Shown here: in pieces, positions 5,532 to 8,741 of the stretch
Numbering within the stretch: the first letter of the stretch is position 1
Layout: the number at the start of each line of letters is the position of its first letter
Source of the DNA: Sphingomonas bacterium
GTDB lineage: Bacteria; Pseudomonadota; Alphaproteobacteria; Sphingomonadales; Sphingomonadaceae
Direction: 5' to 3'
Length of the DNA: 8,741 bases
NCBI RefSeq assembly: GCF_903643065.1
Contig: NZ_CAHJWX010000046.1
Location: 1-8,741, forward strand
The notes under the pieces: generated by a model
Seen by the model: only the letters and a program-made list of their open reading frames with translations
What the model was told of the DNA's origin: nothing
Database searches by the model: none
Translations under genes and position numbers: made by a program

Positions 5532-6469
5532 TGCCACTATCGTCCCAAATGGCCGCTCCGCCTTTCTTCCCCAAATTTCGTCGCCTCGAAGCCGAGGCGC
5601 GTGGCGTGAGCTTCGCGGGGGTGGTGGGCGGAGAGGGAGCGCCCGTGCTCCTGCTGCACGGCTACCCTCAGACGCATGTCGCATGGCGGCGGATGGCGCC
5701 GGCTCTCGCAAAGCACCACGCCCTCGTCGTCCCCGACCTTCCCGGCTACGGGGCAAGCCGGCCGCAGGCGATGACGCCGCGTTGGACCAAACGCCGTGTC
5801 GGCAAAGCTCTGGTCGAACTGATGGCCAGTCTCGGACACGATCGCTTCGCCGTCGTCGGTCACGACCGCGGTGCACGGGTCGCCTACCGCATGGCCCTCG
5901 ACCAACCGGACAGGGTCACGGCCCTAGCCTGCCTGGCGGTGGTGCCGACCCTGGACGCGATGGCGGCGGTCGACCACCACTTTGCGACACGGGCCTCCCA
6001 CTGGTTCTTTCTCGCCCAGGCGGCGGACCTGCCCGAGCGGCTGCTCGCGGCCGACCCGGACGCCTTCCTCGACCGCGCGCTCACCACGATGACGGGAGGC
6101 CGCGACGTGATCGAGCCGGACGCCCGCGAAGCCTACCGCGCGGCCTTCCGCGACCCCGCCGTGCGCCACGCGATCTGCGAGGACTACCGTGCCGCGCTCG
6201 ACGAGGACCTCGCGCACGATACCGCCGATCGCGCCAGGGGACGTAGGCTGTCCTGCCCGTTGCTCGTGCTGTGGCCCGGCGCGGACGCGGGATCGGGCCG
6301 GGTGACGCCGGTCGAGACCTGGCGCCAATGGGCCGATGACGTCAGTGGCGCCGCGACCGCCGGCGGGCACCTGCTGCCCGAAGACGCGCCCGACGAGATA
6401 TTGGCCCAGCTCGGCCCATTCCTCGCCAGGTCTCCTCAGTCTCGCGCTCTCAGCCGCTTGGTAAGATAA
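5531..6469 (+). CDS. Fluoroacetate/haloacetate dehalogenase-like alpha/beta hydrolase with shifted catalytic acid
   Basis: This 312-residue cytoplasmic enzyme belongs to the haloacetate dehalogenase/epoxide hydrolase branch, which attacks with an Asp. It has oxyanion-hole HGYPQT (43-48), nucleophile D112 in VVGHDRGARVAYR, and base H280 in GGHLLPEDAP. Also present are the substrate-carboxylate arginines (R113, R116) and the halide-pocket residues H157, W158 and Y219 known from fluoroacetate dehalogenases. The family acid, 24 residues after the nucleophile, is Ala (A136 in CLAVVPT, codon GCG). Instead D252 stands in LWPGAD, the beta-7 position of ordinary alpha/beta hydrolases. So dehalogenase, altered hydrolase and inactive variant are all possible. 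The ATG at 5531-5533 overlaps the transporter stop; a second ATG six codons later is an alternative. The open frame extends far upstream, but that part is only a shadow of the transporter gene. Confidence 0.88.
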   Translation: MPLSSQMAAPPFFPKFRRLEAEARGVSFAGVVGGEGAPVLLLHGYPQTHVAWRRMAPALAKHHALVVPDLPGYGASRPQAMTPRWTKRRVGKALVELMASLGHDRFAVVGHDRGARVAYRMALDQPDRVTALACLAVVPTLDAMAAVDHHFATRASHWFFLAQAADLPERLLAADPDAFLDRALTTMTGGRDVIEPDAREAYRAAFRDPAVRHAICEDYRAALDEDLAHDTADRARGRRLSCPLLVLWPGADAGSGRVTPVETWRQWADDVSGAATAGGHLLPEDAPDEILAQLGPFLARSPQSRALSRLVR

Positions 6470-6477
6470 TCTCTGGC

Positions 6478-6490
6478 GCAGGCAGCCTGC
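6478..6490 (+). terminator. Weak hairpin just after the operon
   Basis: GCAGG-CAG-CCTGC forms a 5-bp stem with a 3-nt loop, 8 nt past the last stop. There is no T-tract, so intrinsic termination is doubtful. It may only protect the 3' end or help Rho-dependent termination. Confidence 0.25.
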
Positions 6491-6516
6491 CCAACGGACG
6501 TCCGCTTTCGCCTTAT

Positions 6517-6534
6517 GTTTCCGTCGACGGGAAC
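6517..6534. terminator. Hairpin in the convergent intergenic region
   Basis: GTTTCCGTCGACGGGAAC folds into a 6-bp stem (one G-U pair) over a GTCGAC loop. It lies midway between the converging operon and traG ends and could act on both transcripts. Neither side has a U-run, so confidence is low. Confidence 0.3.
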
Positions 6535-6579
6535 GGCGGGACTGGGCGCGGAGCAGCCGATGAGAGCCGGGCTTGCCGG

Positions 6580-8724
6580 TCAACGTTCGTCATCTCCGAA
6601 AGCCTGCTGCAGTTCACGAAGAGTACTGGCGGCGAGCCGAACGCCAGTCTCCTGCAGTCCCGAGGTGACATCAGCCATCGTCTCGAACTCATCCGTCTGC
6701 GCGGACGCGGATGCCTCCAGCACGTTTCGAACGTTGCAGCTGTCTCCCGAAGGGACCGGAGGTGCGGCACCGAGGGTGAGGGCTTTGCGCGGCTTGGCCT
6801 GACTGGCTTTGGCCTTCGGGACGACGATCGGAACGCGGTCGGCTGGAATATGTGGCTTCGTTTTTCGCTTCGACGCTGGGCGACTGGCCTCGGTAGGCGG
6901 TTTCCGAGTGCTTTTGCTCTCCGCCACCTTCATTTGAGCCACCTCGGCCACCGAGTCTGCCGCTTCTGCTGTCCGAGAAGCTTGCGCGAGCACCCCGCCG
7001 AGCGTTTCGTCCTGCCACTCTCTGAGGATCGGCGGCGTAAGCAGATTTCCTTTCGTCTCTTCAAACAACCGCCGATAAGGCTGATCCTTGTAGTGCCGGA
7101 TCTTCGTGAGCTCGAATGACCGCGAGTTCTTGACCATCAGGATCGCGACGCGCGCTGACATCTCCCGCAGCTCGAGCGGGCTGCGTAGCCGTCGCGGCGT
7201 GTAGTGCGGCGCCCAGGCCCGCGGCGCGAAGATCCCCTGCCCCGGCCGCGCCACCGGCGTCTTGTAGACCTGTGTCGTCTCGCCCAGCATCTCCGACACG
7301 AATTCTGACGTGTCGAGATCGTTGATCTGGATGAACAGCTTGATTTGCGAGCCCGACACCGTCGTGATCCGCGTGTTCTTGCCATAGAGCTCGTCGAGCT
7401 GGGCGATATCCTGCATGACGATCGCCATGCGAAACCCGTAGCCGGCGCTGATCGTGATCTTGGAGATCAGCGAGTCCATCCGGCCGACGTGATAGAACTC
7501 GTCGAGCATCAGCAGGACCTGATGCGGCTCGTCGGGCCCCGGGATCCGGACCATCATGAGGTCGTGGATCTGCTGGAATAGGATGCGGATCAGTGGGCGA
7601 AAGATGGCAAGCTCGGCGATCGTGCATCCGATGAAGATCGTCATGGGCTGACGACGGAGCTCGCGGATGTCGAAGTCGGAGGTCTCGGTGGCGGCGGCGA
7701 TCAGGCCGTTGTTCCAGAGCGACATGGCCATGTTGACGTTGAACACGGCCGAGTTCCGGGTTTCCGGCTCGAGCGCGATGTACTGGTTGAAGCTGTCGGT
7801 GACCCAGGCCGGCAGGTGGGCCCGCTCGGTCTTCACGATGGCGCGCAGGACGGTCGAGATGTCCTTCCCGGTCGTCGTCATGCGCGCGACGGTCCGCATG
7901 TGCTGAGCGCCGACGATCAGAGGCGAGGCCAGCACGTAGCCGATCAGCGCCGAGAGCAGCAGCCTTCCTGCTCCGGCCCAGGTGTCATCCGCCTTCTCCG
8001 GGATGACAAAGGACGCGACCACGAGGCAGTCGGTCGCCATCCGCTCGTCGCGCCGCACGAAATCCAGCGGGTTATAGCGATGGGTGTCGTTCGACCCCGG
8101 CGAGAACATGAAGACCTTGTTGCCCATCGCGGTGCGATGGTTGGCGAGCGCCTCGAAATTTTCCCGCTTGGGATCGAAGAAAACGGCCGAGCCCTGCCAC
8201 AGATAGCCGTTCGGCAGCACGAAGCCGGTGCCCTTGCCCGACCGCGAAGGGCCGACAACGAGGATGTGGGCCGGCTCGTCCGAGCGGATGGTCGTCCCGT
8301 TCATCGTGCCGAGAACGATGCCCTGTTGGACCGTGAGGTTTTGGCGCGCGGCGTCCATGAGGCTGCCGAACCGGGCCGACCCAAACGGCATCTGCGGCCG
8401 ATTGACGAAGGTGAAGAGCGCGCCGGCGAGACCGAGCCCGACGACCGAAGCCGCCGCCAGCCCTGCTCTGACGAGCGCTTCCGCCTGTGTGGCACCGTAG
8501 GAGAGTCGAGCCCAGAAATGCTGCCAGGCGATGAGGCCGAAGCCAAACGAGCGATCGGCGTTCTGCATGCGGAGCAACGCCCATCGGCGGGTTCCCTCCC
8601 CCGGGAAGCGGGACGGCGCCCAGCGCAGGGCGACGACGATCTCGTAGGCCAAGCTCCATAGCAGCCAAAACGCGAGAAGGCCGATGATCGTGATGGCGAT
8701 CCTATGGACGACGACGCGCCGCAC
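6580..8724 (-). CDS. traG: TraG/VirD4-type conjugative coupling protein (T4CP)
   Basis: This 714-residue inner-membrane ATPase brings the relaxase-DNA complex to the type IV secretion channel. Two N-terminal membrane helices (about 8-33 and 87-108) flank a small periplasmic part. The ATPase domain has Walker A GPSRSGKG (158-165), the conserved FFDPKRENF block (182-190), Walker B LLMLDEF (404-410) and the GYGFRMAIVMQD segment (428-439) that typifies VirD4/TraG proteins. After about residue 575 the chain becomes a Lys/Ala/Pro-rich, probably disordered tail ending in an acidic patch (QQAFGDDER), a likely site for relaxase or substrate contacts. The start is GTG at 8722-8724: a strong GGAGG lies 7 nt before it, and the first membrane helix follows at once. 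The gene is complete and converges on the dehalogenase-like gene. Other transfer genes are not in view. Confidence 0.95.
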   Translation of the reverse strand: MRRVVVHRIAITIIGLLAFWLLWSLAYEIVVALRWAPSRFPGEGTRRWALLRMQNADRSFGFGLIAWQHFWARLSYGATQAEALVRAGLAAASVVGLGLAGALFTFVNRPQMPFGSARFGSLMDAARQNLTVQQGIVLGTMNGTTIRSDEPAHILVVGPSRSGKGTGFVLPNGYLWQGSAVFFDPKRENFEALANHRTAMGNKVFMFSPGSNDTHRYNPLDFVRRDERMATDCLVVASFVIPEKADDTWAGAGRLLLSALIGYVLASPLIVGAQHMRTVARMTTTGKDISTVLRAIVKTERAHLPAWVTDSFNQYIALEPETRNSAVFNVNMAMSLWNNGLIAAATETSDFDIRELRRQPMTIFIGCTIAELAIFRPLIRILFQQIHDLMMVRIPGPDEPHQVLLMLDEFYHVGRMDSLISKITISAGYGFRMAIVMQDIAQLDELYGKNTRITTVSGSQIKLFIQINDLDTSEFVSEMLGETTQVYKTPVARPGQGIFAPRAWAPHYTPRRLRSPLELREMSARVAILMVKNSRSFELTKIRHYKDQPYRRLFEETKGNLLTPPILREWQDETLGGVLAQASRTAEAADSVAEVAQMKVAESKSTRKPPTEASRPASKRKTKPHIPADRVPIVVPKAKASQAKPRKALTLGAAPPVPSGDSCNVRNVLEASASAQTDEFETMADVTSGLQETGVRLAASTLRELQQAFGDDER

Positions 8725-8731
8725 GGGACCC

Positions 8732-8736
8732 CCTCC
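8732..8736 (-). promoter_or_regulatory. Ribosome binding site deciding the GTG start of traG
   Basis: The minus strand reads GGAGG inside a G-rich run, 7 nt before the GTG at 8722-8724. It fixes the non-ATG start, since the next in-frame ATG is at residue 53, past the first membrane helix. Confidence 0.65.
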
Positions 8737-8741
8737 CCCCG

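Noticed and set aside
4857..5876. 339-codon minus-strand open frame across the transporter and dehalogenase-like genes
   Set aside because: Composition is Arg/Gly-rich without domains, and it opposes two well-supported genes.

Overview
The window is GC-rich DNA with alphaproteobacterial (Hyphomicrobiales-like: Methylobacterium, Bosea, Bradyrhizobium and relatives) gene content. It looks like an accessory region of a plasmid or integrative conjugative element, because it ends in a VirD4/TraG coupling-protein gene and carries an insertion sequence and a toxin-antitoxin pair. The taxonomic guess rests on gene content and composition only.

Left part (1-2951), all genes on the minus strand. A hicAB toxin-antitoxin pair (2356-2951) is followed downstream by a LuxR-type quorum-sensing regulator (1-683), cut by the left edge. 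Between them sits an intact 1,539-bp insertion sequence (775-2313). It has TGT...ACA ends, 26-bp imperfect inverted repeats, a 5-bp TATGT target duplication and one DDE transposase gene. Removing it restores a spacer of about 128 bp between hicB and the luxR-type start, so the element lies in what was the upstream region of the regulator.

Middle part (3067-6469). A TetR-family repressor (minus) is divergent from a tight three-gene operon (plus): an alpha/beta hydrolase, an EamA/DMT-type exporter, and a fluoroacetate-dehalogenase-like alpha/beta hydrolase. The 77-bp divergent region has overlapping promoters and a 20-bp imperfect palindrome that suits a TetR operator. The arrangement suggests an inducible module that hydrolyses or dehalogenates a small molecule and exports something related. 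The substrate cannot be read from sequence. The third gene is the most unusual: it keeps the Asp nucleophile, the His base and the halide-pocket residues of fluoroacetate dehalogenases. The family's catalytic acid after strand beta-6 is Ala, while an Asp stands at the beta-7 position used by ordinary alpha/beta hydrolases.

Right part (6580-8724). A complete traG/virD4-like coupling ATPase on the minus strand converges on the operon across 110 bp. The rest of the transfer machinery would lie outside the window. No tRNA, rRNA, CRISPR array or recognisable attachment site was seen, and no gene-free stretch exceeds 300 bases.
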